From Gymnodinialimonas ceratoperidinii (lineage in GTDB: Bacteria > Pseudomonadota > Alphaproteobacteria > Rhodobacterales > Rhodobacteraceae): a stretch of DNA of 64,000 nucleotides. The stretch's first letter is position 1; every line of letters begins with the position of its first letter. Under the pieces are notes generated by a model, which was not told the origin of the DNA, made no database searches, and was given only the letters and a program-made list of their open reading frames with translations. The position numbers and the translations under genes were made by a program. The stretch spans positions 434,001 to 498,000 of the forward strand of contig NZ_CP079194.1 of NCBI RefSeq assembly GCF_019297855.1, written 5' to 3'. Shown here in pieces: positions 55,862 to 64,000 of the stretch.

Positions 55862-56908
55862 TCAGGCGGCCTTGCCATGGGCCGTCACCAGCGCACGGGC
55901 CGCGGCCCGGTCCAGCAACGGCAGCGAGGGCGTGGTATCAGCCGCGACAGGGGAGGCCGCCTTGCTGATCTCCTGATCGCCCAGCGCCAAGACATCGCCC
56001 AGATGAACCGTCTCAATCGGCGAGTTTTCGACCCGGATGCAGGCCGGATCGTCCAGCATCATGTGATAGAACATCCGCATCGGCTTCGACCGATCCCGCG
56101 TCACCGCGCGCCCGGTCGCGAGGTCCGCGGCGGTGGCCAGCACCGCCTCGGTGCCGCACAGGTAATCGACCATCGGACCGGTCTGCAGCAACCGCGTCTG
56201 CGGCGTCACCACGAGGTCGCGCACCAGCCCGAAATAAGGCGCACGCAGGCACATCGGCGCCGCCCGTCCAAGGCACAGCCGCGGCCGCGCCTCGATCCAG
56301 CGCAACGGATGTGCCGAGCCGGTGTCATCCAGCAGCCGGTCACCGGGTCGCAGCGCATCGACGGGACGCGTGCCCTCCGCCGTCGCCACCATGGCGCCAC
56401 TCTCGATCCCGGGCAGCGCATTGGCCGCGATGGCGCTCGAGGCCACCGCCGCAACATGGGCCACCGTCAGAAACCGCGGATCACGGGGCAGGGCGTCGGC
56501 CAGCGTCGCCTGCTGCTGCAGGCCCGAGCGCTGGACCTGCACCCGGTCCTGGTCGTGGTTCGTGACTTCCAGCAGATCGCTCCGCCCCTCGGAGCAAGCG
56601 ATATACCGTAGGCTCAGGGTCTCACCCGCGCGCAGGGTCCCCGGCTCGGTGCGCAGGTCGATCTCGCCATGGAGCAGCCGCAGCGCCCCGTCGGGCATCA
56701 GGTAGAGACAGATCGCCCCGGCACCCTCCCGCGCCCCTTGCCACAGGCGCAGCGGGATATCGCGCGCGACACTGCGGCCGCGCGGCGGGGTCGGCTTCTT
56801 TGGGCCGATCAGCTCCAGCAATAGGGTCATGGCGCGCAGCGGCGTGTCACAGGCCACGGGCGGCACGCGGTAGGCCCGTCCTTCGCTCCATATGGCTTGC
56901 CATGACAT
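55862..56908 (-). CDS. Hint-domain protein, variant without the first Cys
   Basis: A 348-residue protein. Residues about 165-300 are a Hint domain (SGAMVATAEGTRPVDALRPGDRLLDDTGSAHPLRWIE, then FGLVRDLVVTPQTRLLQTG and RMFYHMMLDDPACIRVENSPIET). The usual first residue of the domain is Cys, which does the N-to-S acyl shift; here the aligned position reads ALPGIESGAMVAT, so self-processing is unlikely. The N-terminal part has a strand-rich domain of unknown kind. It follows the larger Hint protein by 14 bases in the same direction, so the pair may work together. Confidence 0.75.
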   Translation of the reverse strand: MSWQAIWSEGRAYRVPPVACDTPLRAMTLLLELIGPKKPTPPRGRSVARDIPLRLWQGAREGAGAICLYLMPDGALRLLHGEIDLRTEPGTLRAGETLSLRYIACSEGRSDLLEVTNHDQDRVQVQRSGLQQQATLADALPRDPRFLTVAHVAAVASSAIAANALPGIESGAMVATAEGTRPVDALRPGDRLLDDTGSAHPLRWIEARPRLCLGRAAPMCLRAPYFGLVRDLVVTPQTRLLQTGPMVDYLCGTEAVLATAADLATGRAVTRDRSKPMRMFYHMMLDDPACIRVENSPIETVHLGDVLALGDQEISKAASPVAADTTPSLPLLDRAAARALVTAHGKAA

Positions 56909-56922
56909 CAGGGGATCCGTTT

Positions 56923-58515
56923 CTAGGCCAAAAGCGCCCGCGCCTCGAAGCCGCGCAGCGGCCGTCGGGCGGCGGGGCCATAGCCCACCTTGGTTTCGGG
57001 GTCGATCTCCGGAAACAGCGACAGAACCTCGTCCTGCACCGCCGCGTCCATCGTGTTCATGACCGTGGGGCCGGGCAGGAAGCTCTCCGTCGCCAGCCCT
57101 TCCGAGAAGATGATCTGATGCGCGTCGAACAGCAGGTGGAAATACTCCACCTCGCCGCCGGGCAACTCGTCCGGGGTCACCACCCGCACCGAGCAATCGT
57201 TGATCAGGTCTTTCGCGGCGACCAGCACCTCGTCCTCGCCGAACATCAGCTCGGCCATCCAATGGGTCACCATCACCCGATGCTGCGGCGACACCACCAG
57301 CCGCCGATGCCGCCCGAAGGTGCCCGCCTCGATCGCCACCGGCGCGAAACGCCCCGTGGCGGCAACCTTGCGCGAGCCGATCCAGCGCAGCGGCTGCAGC
57401 CCGCTGTCGCGGGTCTCGATCATGTCTCCCGCCTGCAGCGCCTCGACCGGTTTCTCGCCCTCGCGGGTCATGATCATCGTGCCGCGCACGAAACAGGGGA
57501 TCGCGGTCACCGTGACGAAGGCGGTGTCGGTAATCCCCGAGCCGTCGTCGGCGGTATAGGTGAAGTTGATCGTCTGCTCTTCGGTCAGCCCGGTCTGGGA
57601 GGCGGGCGGATCGATCTCCAACTCGCCCGAGACGGTCAGCGTGACAATCGTCCCGTCCGGCAGGGTCACGCTGTCGCCCGGATCCACCTCGATCCCGTTG
57701 ATATGGGTGATGAACGCCACCCCGCCCGAGGTCGGGTCGTTCGCCAGCACGTCCAGCACCGAGGTGACGCCCTCGTAGTGGGTCAGCGAATCCGACTCGG
57801 CGATGAAACTGCCCTGAATCGAATCCGCCGCGATCAGCACGTTCGAATCGTAAGAGCTGTCGCCCACGTCCGCGATGCCGATCTTGATGTCGTTGTCCTC
57901 GCCCTTGTTCACCGGCATGACCATCGTCAGCGTCACGGTGAAGCCATCCATCTCGGTGTTGTAATCGTCGTCGGTGTTGTTCTTGAACAGCGTCGCATTG
58001 GCACTGTCGTTGACCGAGTTGATCTGCGTCACGTTCACGATCGGCGAGGTCACCTGGTTGCCGTTCACCCAGACCCCGAAGACGTCGTTGTAGATGGAGC
58101 CGGTGTATTCCGGGTATTCCTCCGACGAGAAAACGAACTGCATGGTCACGAAGTCCGTCGTGGGGGTGAAGTTCACCTCAAGGAAGCTGGCGTCATAGGT
58201 GTTGGTACCGGCCGCCGCGTTGAAATCGGAATCGTTGTCGCGCCCCCACCAGGTGTTGGTCGAGGTGCTGTCCGACCGGTTCGGGTCGCCCCACGATTGC
58301 GTCACATGGCTGGCCCGCCCCGTCGACAGGATCACCCCGGTATCCGAGGGCGTCAGCTCCGACGAGACGTTATCGCCGTTCGAGTAGATGCCCGAAGACT
58401 GGCTCCACCCGGTATAGCTCGCGCTGTTGACCGTGACCCCGTCGCCGAAGATCGTCGTGGCCATCTCCATCGCGGAGGCGCCTTCATCGATAGGGAGCTC
58501 GTCACCCGTCGCCAT
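56923..58515 (-). CDS. Choice-of-anchor L domain protein with C-terminal Hint domain
   Basis: A 530-residue protein. Residues about 15-215 are a choice-of-anchor L domain (ILSTGRASHVTQSWGDPN, SFLEVNFTPTTDFVTMQFVFSSEEYPEYTGSIYNDVFGVWVNG). Residues about 240-340 form a cadherin-like Asp-rich repeat (VLDVLANDPTSGGVAFITH). The C-terminal Hint domain has the intact first Cys (PCFVRGTMIMTREGEKPVEALQAGDMIETRDSGLQPLRWIG). There is no classical signal peptide; secretion through a type I (RTX-like) route is plausible for this class in Rhodobacterales. GGG lies before the ATG. Confidence 0.85.
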   Translation of the reverse strand: MATGDELPIDEGASAMEMATTIFGDGVTVNSASYTGWSQSSGIYSNGDNVSSELTPSDTGVILSTGRASHVTQSWGDPNRSDSTSTNTWWGRDNDSDFNAAAGTNTYDASFLEVNFTPTTDFVTMQFVFSSEEYPEYTGSIYNDVFGVWVNGNQVTSPIVNVTQINSVNDSANATLFKNNTDDDYNTEMDGFTVTLTMVMPVNKGEDNDIKIGIADVGDSSYDSNVLIAADSIQGSFIAESDSLTHYEGVTSVLDVLANDPTSGGVAFITHINGIEVDPGDSVTLPDGTIVTLTVSGELEIDPPASQTGLTEEQTINFTYTADDGSGITDTAFVTVTAIPCFVRGTMIMTREGEKPVEALQAGDMIETRDSGLQPLRWIGSRKVAATGRFAPVAIEAGTFGRHRRLVVSPQHRVMVTHWMAELMFGEDEVLVAAKDLINDCSVRVVTPDELPGGEVEYFHLLFDAHQIIFSEGLATESFLPGPTVMNTMDAAVQDEVLSLFPEIDPETKVGYGPAARRPLRGFEARALLA

Positions 58516-58813
58516 CTGTCGTCGTACCCTTTCGGGCCGAGGTCGGGCGTCATCCGTCGATTGCGCACGTCGATCGTGACCGGGATCATCTCCCGGCGAC
58601 CTTCGCGGCGAACCTGACTGCTCTGCTCGATGCGGCGCTCATTTTTGGGCGTCCGCTGCCTGCCTCGGCGTATTATTTATTACCCAAAGGTTAACACAAC
58701 CTACGGACAAGCCTATGAAATTTGCCCCGAACCGGCCACGTTGGGGCCGCATTGTGGTCCTTTGGCCACGCCGGTAGGGTGCGATCTACAACATCCTGTA
58801 GCCCGAGGTTTCC
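58516..58813. other. Intergenic region upstream of dapE and the Hint pair
   Basis: 298 bases between divergent genes. A stretch near 58670-58710 is AT-rich (TATTATTTATTACCCAAAGG) and probably holds the promoter of the Hint pair or of dapE. I see no gene or structured RNA in it. Confidence 0.45.
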
Positions 58814-59989
58814 ATGTCACAAGTCCATTCCCCGGCGTCATCCGAGCCTGTCGATCCCGTCGCGCTGACGGCCGAGCTGATCCGCTGCAACTCCGTCACC
58901 CCGCTGGAAGGCGGCGCGCTGGTGCTGCTGGAGAAGCTCCTCTCCGAGGCGGGCTTCACCTGTACGCGCGTGGATCGGGGCGGCATCGCCAACCTCTATG
59001 CCCGCTGGGGCACCCGCGGCAACGGCCGCGCCTTCGGCTTCAACGGCCACACCGACGTGGTCCCCGTGGGTGACGAGGCCGCCTGGACCCATCCGCCCTT
59101 CGGCGCCGAGGTGGAGGGCGAATGGATGTACGGGCGCGGCGCCACCGACATGAAATCCGGCGTGGCCGCCTTCGCCGCTGCCGCCATCGATTTCGTCCGC
59201 CAAACCCCGCCCGACGGCGCCGTGGTGCTGGCGATCACCGGCGACGAGGAGGGCGAGTCCACCGACGGCACCATCGCACTTCTCGATTGGATGGAGGAAA
59301 CCGGCGAGCGCATCGACGTCTGCATCGTGGGCGAGCCGACCTGCCCCGAGGAAATGGGCGACATGATGAAGATCGGCCGCCGCGGCGCGCTCACCGCCTT
59401 CTTCGAGGTGATCGGCAAGCAGGGCCACTCCGCCTACCTGCACAAGGTCATCAACCCGCTCCCCGCCGTGGCGCTTCTGGGCCACCGCCTCTCGACCCAT
59501 GTGCTCGACGAGGGCACCGAGCACTTTGATCCCACCACCTGCGCGATCACCACCATCGACACCGGCAACCCGGCCAACAACGTGATCCCCGCGCGCACGA
59601 AGATGACCGTGAACCTGCGCTTCAACGATACCCATACCGGCGAGAGCCTGACCCAATGGCTCCGCGCCGAGGCCGACCGCGTCGCCGAGGAAACCGGCAC
59701 CACCATCACCATGACCACCAAGCTCAGCGGCGAGTCCTTCCTGACCCCGCCGGGCGATCTCTCCACCCTCGTCGGCCGCGCCGTGGAGGCCGAGACCGGG
59801 CGCACGCCCAAGCTGTCGACCACCGGCGGCACCTCCGATGCACGCTTCGTGAAGAACCACTGCCCGGTGGTGGAATTCGGCCTCGTCGGCCACCGGATGC
59901 ATCAGGTCGACGAACGGGTGCGGATCAGCGATATCGAGGCTCTCAAGCGAGTCTATACCCGCGTGCTCACCGACTACTTCGCCGAGTAG
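58814..59989 (+). CDS. dapE: Succinyl-diaminopimelate desuccinylase
   Basis: A 391-residue M20 dizinc peptidase. It removes succinate from N-succinyl-LL-DAP. Zinc motifs: [36 protein letters not shown] with the catalytic Glu pair, and IVGEPTCP; the dimerisation domain has [21 protein letters not shown]. It acts after DapD in the same pathway. A dispersed element (copy C) lies 140 bases after the stop. Confidence 0.97.
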   Translation: MSQVHSPASSEPVDPVALTAELIRCNSVTPLEGGALVLLEKLLSEAGFTCTRVDRGGIANLYARWGTRGNGRAFGFNGHTDVVPVGDEAAWTHPPFGAEVEGEWMYGRGATDMKSGVAAFAAAAIDFVRQTPPDGAVVLAITGDEEGESTDGTIALLDWMEETGERIDVCIVGEPTCPEEMGDMMKIGRRGALTAFFEVIGKQGHSAYLHKVINPLPAVALLGHRLSTHVLDEGTEHFDPTTCAITTIDTGNPANNVIPARTKMTVNLRFNDTHTGESLTQWLRAEADRVAEETGTTITMTTKLSGESFLTPPGDLSTLVGRAVEAETGRTPKLSTTGGTSDARFVKNHCPVVEFGLVGHRMHQVDERVRISDIEALKRVYTRVLTDYFAE

Positions 59990-60128
59990 CCCCGACACTC
60001 CCGCGCGCGCGCACCAACCCCGGCGCGCGCGCTCCTCGCCGACAACCCCGGTCACGCCGCGCCAAAGGCTCCGCTCTGCCCCCGCCCGCCAAGCCACCGA
60101 CCGGCCGCCATCCATCCCCGCCGCTCCC

Positions 60129-60152
60129 CCTTCATCTTGGCCAATACAACTC
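60129..60152 (+). repeat. Dispersed 3'-end element, copy C
   Basis: CCTTCATCTTGGCCAATACA then ACTC, 140 bases after the dapE stop and about 75 before rnr. Same subtype as copies A and B, but the GC hairpin is missing; the downstream sequence is AATCCCGCCCTCG. Confidence 0.65.
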
Positions 60153-60228
60153 AATCCCGCCCTCGCCTCCGCACCGCTCGCTGAAATCGGCCCATGACGC
60201 CCCCCCGCGCCCGTGCTACCTGAGAGCC

Positions 60229-62502
60229 ATGAGCAACATCCCCTCCAAAGAGCAGATCCTGCAATGGATCACCGATAACCCCGGCAAGCGGTCCAAGCGC
60301 GACATCGCCAAGGCCTTCGGCATCAAAGGCGCGGCGCGGATCGACCTGAAGCGGATCCTGAAAGAGCTGCAGGAGGAGGGGCACCTCGAGAAGGCCGGCC
60401 GCACCTACCGCGACCCCGAGAAGCTGCCCCCGGTCACGATCCTTTCCGTGCAAGCGCCCGACGACAACGGCGACCTCTTCGCGCGGCCGCTGGAATGGCA
60501 CGGCAAGGGCGTGGAGCCGCGCATTCTCTACACGCCCCGCGCCGCCGATCCGGCGGTGGGCCAGGGCGACCGCATTCTCGCCAAGCTGTTCCCGGCCGAG
60601 GGCAGCGAGGCCGACCACCACTACACCGCCAAGCTGATCCGCAAGATCGGGACCAACCCGCGCAAGATCCTCGGCATCTTCCGCAAGCGCGACGAGGGCG
60701 GGGTGATCTCGCCGATCACCAAGGGCTCCGACAAGGAATGGCAGGTCCGCACGGGCGACACCTTTGAGGCCCGTGACGGAGAGCTGGTGGAAGGCGAGCT
60801 CGCCGGTCCCAAGGCGCGGATGGGCGCGCCGCGCGCCCGGATCACCGCGCGGCTGGGCGACCCCGGCGGCCCCCGTGCCGTCTCGCTCATCGCGATCCAC
60901 GAACACGGCATCCCCGACAGCTTCCCCGACGCGGTCATCGCCCAGGCCGATGCCGCCAAGCCCGCCGGTCTCAAGGGCCGCGAGGACCTGCGCGATCTGA
61001 CCCTGATCACCATCGACCCGGCCGACGCGCGCGATCACGATGACGCCTGCTATGCCCATGCCGATGAAGACCCCGGCAACAAGGATGGCCATGTCATCTG
61101 GGTCGCCATCGCCGATGTCGCCCATTACGTGACGCCGGACAGCGCCCTCGACCGCGAGGCGCGCAAGCGCGGCAACTCCACCTATTTCCCCGACCGGGTC
61201 GTGCCGATGCTGCCCGATCGTCTCTCGGGCGATCTCTGTTCCCTGCACGAAGGCGTGCCCCGCGCGGTGATCGCCGTGCGCATGGTGATCGACGCCAAGG
61301 GCAAGAAACTCTCCCACAGCTTCCACCGCGCCCTGATGAAGTCCCACGCCTCCCTCAGCTACGAGGAGGCCCAGGCCGCCCAGGACGGTGACGCCACCGA
61401 CCGGACTGAGCCGCTCCTCGACAGCGTGATCCGCCCGCTCTACGCCGCCTACGAGGCGCTGAAGATCGCCCGCGCCAAGCGCCAGCCGCTGGAGTTGGAC
61501 CTGCCCGAGCGCCGGATCGAGCTGGACGACGACGGCCGCGTCACCTCGGTCGCCTTCAAGGATCGGCTAGACGCCCACCGCCTGATCGAGGAGTTCATGG
61601 TGCTGGCCAACGTCGCCGCCGCCGAGACCCTGATCGCCAAGCGCACGCCGCTCCTGTTCCGGGTCCACGAGGAACCCTCGCCCGAGAAGCTCGACGCCCT
61701 GCGCGAGGTTGCCGAAAGCGCCGGGCTGACGCTCGCCAAGGGGCAGGTGTTGCAAACCCGCCACCTTAACGACCTCTTGCGTGCCGCCGATGACGACACC
61801 GCCGAGCTGATCTCCATCTCCACCCTGCGCTCGATGCAGCAGGCCTATTACACGCCCGAGAATTTCGGCCACTTCGGCCTCGCCCTGAAAAGCTACGCCC
61901 ATTTCACCTCGCCGATCCGCCGCTACGCCGACCTGATCGTGCACCGCGCCCTGATCAGCGCCCACGGCTGGGGCAAGGACGGCCTCTCGCCCGCCGAGAT
62001 CGAGCGGCTGGAGGAGACCGGCAAACTGATCTCGGGCACCGAGCGCCGCTCCATGGTGGCCGAGCGCGATACCTCGGACCGCTATCTCGCGGCCTTCCTC
62101 TCGGACCGCGTCGGCGCCGAGTTCCCGGGCCGGATCTCGGGCATCGCCAAGTTCGGCGTCTTCGTGAAGCTGGACGAGACCGGCGCCGACGGCCTCCTGC
62201 CGATGCGCTCGCTGGGGCAGGAGTATTTCCACTACGACGCCGAGGCGCAGACCCTGATGGGGTCGGACACCGGCACGATGATCGGGATCGGCGACCGGGT
62301 GCTCGTGAAACTGGCCGAGGCCGTTCCGGTCACCGGGGGGCTGATTCTCGAACTGCTGGAGCATGACGGGAAGGCGCCGGCGCCCGGAAAACGCCGCGGA
62401 CGCGGAAAACCGCCCACCCGCCGCAAGGCTGGCAGCACCAAGGCCCGAAAGACGAAACTGCGCAAAAAGACAGCACGCACACGCTCCAAGAGCGGTTCGT
62501 AA
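60229..62502 (+). CDS. rnr: Ribonuclease R
   Basis: A 757-residue 3'-to-5' exoribonuclease that degrades structured RNA. It has an N-terminal wHTH region (KEQILQWITDNPGKRSKRDIAKAFG), a cold-shock-like region, the RNB catalytic core with the metal-binding segment TIDPADARDHDDACYA, then HLNDLLRAADD, AEFPGRISGIAKFGVFVKLDETGADGLLP as the S1 domain, and a long basic tail rich in Lys and Arg (KTKLRKKTARTRSK). The ATG at 60229 matches the family start; upstream in-frame codons are Arg/Pro-rich non-coding sequence. Confidence 0.96.
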   Translation: MSNIPSKEQILQWITDNPGKRSKRDIAKAFGIKGAARIDLKRILKELQEEGHLEKAGRTYRDPEKLPPVTILSVQAPDDNGDLFARPLEWHGKGVEPRILYTPRAADPAVGQGDRILAKLFPAEGSEADHHYTAKLIRKIGTNPRKILGIFRKRDEGGVISPITKGSDKEWQVRTGDTFEARDGELVEGELAGPKARMGAPRARITARLGDPGGPRAVSLIAIHEHGIPDSFPDAVIAQADAAKPAGLKGREDLRDLTLITIDPADARDHDDACYAHADEDPGNKDGHVIWVAIADVAHYVTPDSALDREARKRGNSTYFPDRVVPMLPDRLSGDLCSLHEGVPRAVIAVRMVIDAKGKKLSHSFHRALMKSHASLSYEEAQAAQDGDATDRTEPLLDSVIRPLYAAYEALKIARAKRQPLELDLPERRIELDDDGRVTSVAFKDRLDAHRLIEEFMVLANVAAAETLIAKRTPLLFRVHEEPSPEKLDALREVAESAGLTLAKGQVLQTRHLNDLLRAADDDTAELISISTLRSMQQAYYTPENFGHFGLALKSYAHFTSPIRRYADLIVHRALISAHGWGKDGLSPAEIERLEETGKLISGTERRSMVAERDTSDRYLAAFLSDRVGAEFPGRISGIAKFGVFVKLDETGADGLLPMRSLGQEYFHYDAEAQTLMGSDTGTMIGIGDRVLVKLAEAVPVTGGLILELLEHDGKAPAPGKRRGRGKPPTRRKAGSTKARKTKLRKKTARTRSKSGS

Positions 62503-62514
62503 CGGGTTCTTAAC
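62499..62514. promoter_or_regulatory. CtrA-like half-consensus site
   Basis: GTAA-CGGGTTC-TTAAC overlaps the rnr stop and lies about 130 bases before the transglycosylase start. It has the N7 spacing of CtrA sites with one mismatch in the first half. A low-confidence candidate. Confidence 0.2.
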
Positions 62515-62640
62515 CCTTCCGGGTCAAAGTGACTGGCGAAACGTCGCCCATCCCCGCAGCCTCGCCGGAGGTGAACCTATATGTTTGCCGCGAACTCGCT
62601 ATATTGCTGCGCTGACGTGCATTATTCGAGCCCCAAAACC

Positions 62641-64000
62641 ATGTTTGCTCTCAAATTCGCCCCCCTTGTTGCCCTGATGGCCTCGACGCTGCCCGCCGTG
62701 GCCGCGCCGCCCATGGCATCGCCGCTGCCCATGCCGCGCCCGGTTCAGGGTGGCGCCACGGCCTTTGAAGTCGCCGCGCCCGCGGGCAGCGCCGCCACCG
62801 GCGGCGGCAACGTCTTGATCGAGGTGATCGCGGAGCAGGCGATCGAGCAGGCGGAAACCCCTGCCGAAACCGCATCCGCCGCCCCCGTGCCCGCGCCGCT
62901 TGGCCCGGACAACAGCATCCCCGCCCCGCAAGGCATGAGTGTCGAGGTTTTGCCGGAACCCGCAAGCGCGCCCGCCGCGGCGCCCGTTGCCGAAGCAGTA
63001 CCCACCGAAACACCGGGGGAGGCTGTGACGGCCGACACGATCGGCACCCGCTCGCCCGATGGCGAAAGCCTGCTGGCGGTGCTGACCTCGCCCCTGCCAC
63101 GCGCGCGCGGTGAGGTGCCGGCGGAGTTCGTCGCCCGTGCCGCCGTGCTGCGGGCCGAGGCGGAGGCGAGCGCTGCGCAGGAAGCCGCCGCGCGCCCGCT
63201 CGACACCGACGATCCCGCGTTCCGCGCGTGGATCACCGACTTCCGCGACCGCGCCCTCGCAGCAGGCATCAGCCCCGCCACCTTCACCCGCGCCTTTGAC
63301 GGTCTCGACCTGAACGCGCGGGTTCTGGACCGGGACCGCAACCAGGCGGAATTCTCGCGCACCCTTTGGGAATATCTCGATACCGCCGTGTCCTCGACGC
63401 GGATTCGCAACGGGCAGGAGATGCGCTCGGAATGGCGCACGACGCTGGTCCGCATTGAAGAACAGTATCAGGTCGAGGCCGAGGTCGTGCTCGCCGTCTG
63501 GGGGCTCGAAAGCGCCTATGGCGCAGCGCGCGGCAATATCCCGGTGGTGGAGGCGATGGCCTCTCTCGCCTATGACGGCCGCCGGCAGGAGTTCTTCGAG
63601 CAACAACTGATCGCCGCGCTGCAGATCATCGAGGCGGGCGACACCAGCGTCGGCAACATGACCGGCTCCTGGGCCGGTGCCATGGGCCATACGCAGTTCA
63701 TGCCCACCAGCTATCTGGAGTTCGCGCAGGATTTCGACGGCGACGGTCGCCGCAATATCTGGGGCGACACCCCCATCGACGCGCTGGCCTCCACCGCGCA
63801 TTACCTCGCCGAACATGGGTGGGTCTATGGCCAGCCCTGGGGCCTTGAAGTGCGCCTGCCCGATGGGTTCGACTATCGCCTCGCGGGCGAGCAGGAGAAC
63901 ATCGGCGTCGCGTTCTGGAACAACCTCGGTGTGCGGCTCGTCAATGGCGATCCGATTCCCGACCATGGCCGCGCCTCGATCCTGCTGCCCGGTGGCGCGG
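62641..64000 (+). CDS. Lytic murein transglycosylase, MltB-like (partial)
   Basis: The first 453 codons are in the window; the end is cut. A signal peptide (MFALKFAPLVALMASTLPAVA) is followed by about 165 residues rich in Ala, Pro and Glu, a flexible linker, then an SLT-family domain from about residue 195. The catalytic Glu is Glu290 in VWGLESAYGAARG; MTGSWAGAMGHTQFMPTSYLEFAQDFDGDGRRNIW matches the MltB family. It cleaves the glycan backbone to form 1,6-anhydromuramyl products. The mature protein should lie in the periplasm. The start is the ATG at 62641 with no strong Shine-Dalgarno. Confidence 0.93.
   Translation, partial: MFALKFAPLVALMASTLPAVAAPPMASPLPMPRPVQGGATAFEVAAPAGSAATGGGNVLIEVIAEQAIEQAETPAETASAAPVPAPLGPDNSIPAPQGMSVEVLPEPASAPAAAPVAEAVPTETPGEAVTADTIGTRSPDGESLLAVLTSPLPRARGEVPAEFVARAAVLRAEAEASAAQEAAARPLDTDDPAFRAWITDFRDRALAAGISPATFTRAFDGLDLNARVLDRDRNQAEFSRTLWEYLDTAVSSTRIRNGQEMRSEWRTTLVRIEEQYQVEAEVVLAVWGLESAYGAARGNIPVVEAMASLAYDGRRQEFFEQQLIAALQIIEAGDTSVGNMTGSWAGAMGHTQFMPTSYLEFAQDFDGDGRRNIWGDTPIDALASTAHYLAEHGWVYGQPWGLEVRLPDGFDYRLAGEQENIGVAFWNNLGVRLVNGDPIPDHGRASILLPGGA

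Noticed and set aside
56800..58617. 605-codon plus-strand frame opposite the anchor-L/Hint gene
   Set aside because: The minus-strand protein has clear choice-of-anchor L and Hint domains; the plus frame is Arg/His/Val-rich with no domain.
62599..63966. 455-codon minus-strand frame at the right end
   Set aside because: The plus strand has an uninterrupted MltB-like frame to the end of the window with signal peptide and catalytic Glu; the minus frame is its shadow.

Overview
The window reads as a chromosomal segment of a high-GC alphaproteobacterium of the order Rhodobacterales (Roseobacter/Rhodobacter type). Evidence: a three-gene bc1 operon with a short Rieske protein and a cytochrome b of about 450 residues; LexA and CtrA sites of the alphaproteobacterial form; a Hint-domain and 'choice-of-anchor L' surface or secreted protein; a TPP riboswitch ahead of thiBPQ; and many Rhodobacterales-type conserved hypotheticals. 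I see 64 protein genes (the first and last cut by the window edges) and two tRNAs. There is no rRNA, IS element, integrase, prophage or CRISPR. Coding density is high and no gene-free stretch exceeds 300 bases.

Layout. 0-9.6 kb: end of map, radC, an exported phosphate-binding/OmpA fusion with a partner, secA, a periplasmic PpiC, argJ-mutT, and a 46-codon gene. 9.6-18.2 kb: hemH, a methyltransferase, comF-grxC, a MarR regulator, ubiG, a prolyl aminopeptidase, a C-terminally short dnaE2 with a textbook LexA box, and tRNA-Arg(CCT). 18.3-22.6 kb: LacI and LysR regulators, a GST and L-serine ammonia-lyase. 22.9-27.4 kb: a tightly overlapping lipid-modification cluster (flavoprotein, DUF1365, cyclopropane-synthase-like methyltransferase, SDR, DUF2177) behind a candidate ECF-sigma promoter. 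27.4-33.5 kb: transglutaminase-like protein, tRNA-Lys, dapF-mtaB, then small accessory genes. 33.8-36.6 kb: petABC. 36.6-41.2 kb: thiBPQ under a TPP riboswitch, and aroC. 41.3-49.7 kb: thioredoxin-CcdA, EamA transporter, HU, and an ade-microORF-amn operon for AMP to adenine to hypoxanthine, then a sulfotransferase-like gene and exported MsrA. 49.7-64 kb: YggT, thioesterase, MFS, mepA, LOG-family protein, dapD, two adjacent Hint proteins, dapE, RNase R and a lytic transglycosylase.

How it fits together. Most of the window is housekeeping: three lysine/diaminopimelate genes (dapF, dapD, dapE), cell-wall enzymes (mepA, mltB-like), respiration (petABC) and cofactors (heme, ubiquinone, thiamine). 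The most interesting parts are regulatory and structural. They are: a family of five short elements with a TTCATCTT core, each lying on the same strand just after a gene's 3' end; a palindrome array that supplies the last codons of dnaE2; two ATGA-coupled or RBS-led microproteins; and the membrane-lipid cluster that may belong to the singlet-oxygen (RpoE-ChrR) response.
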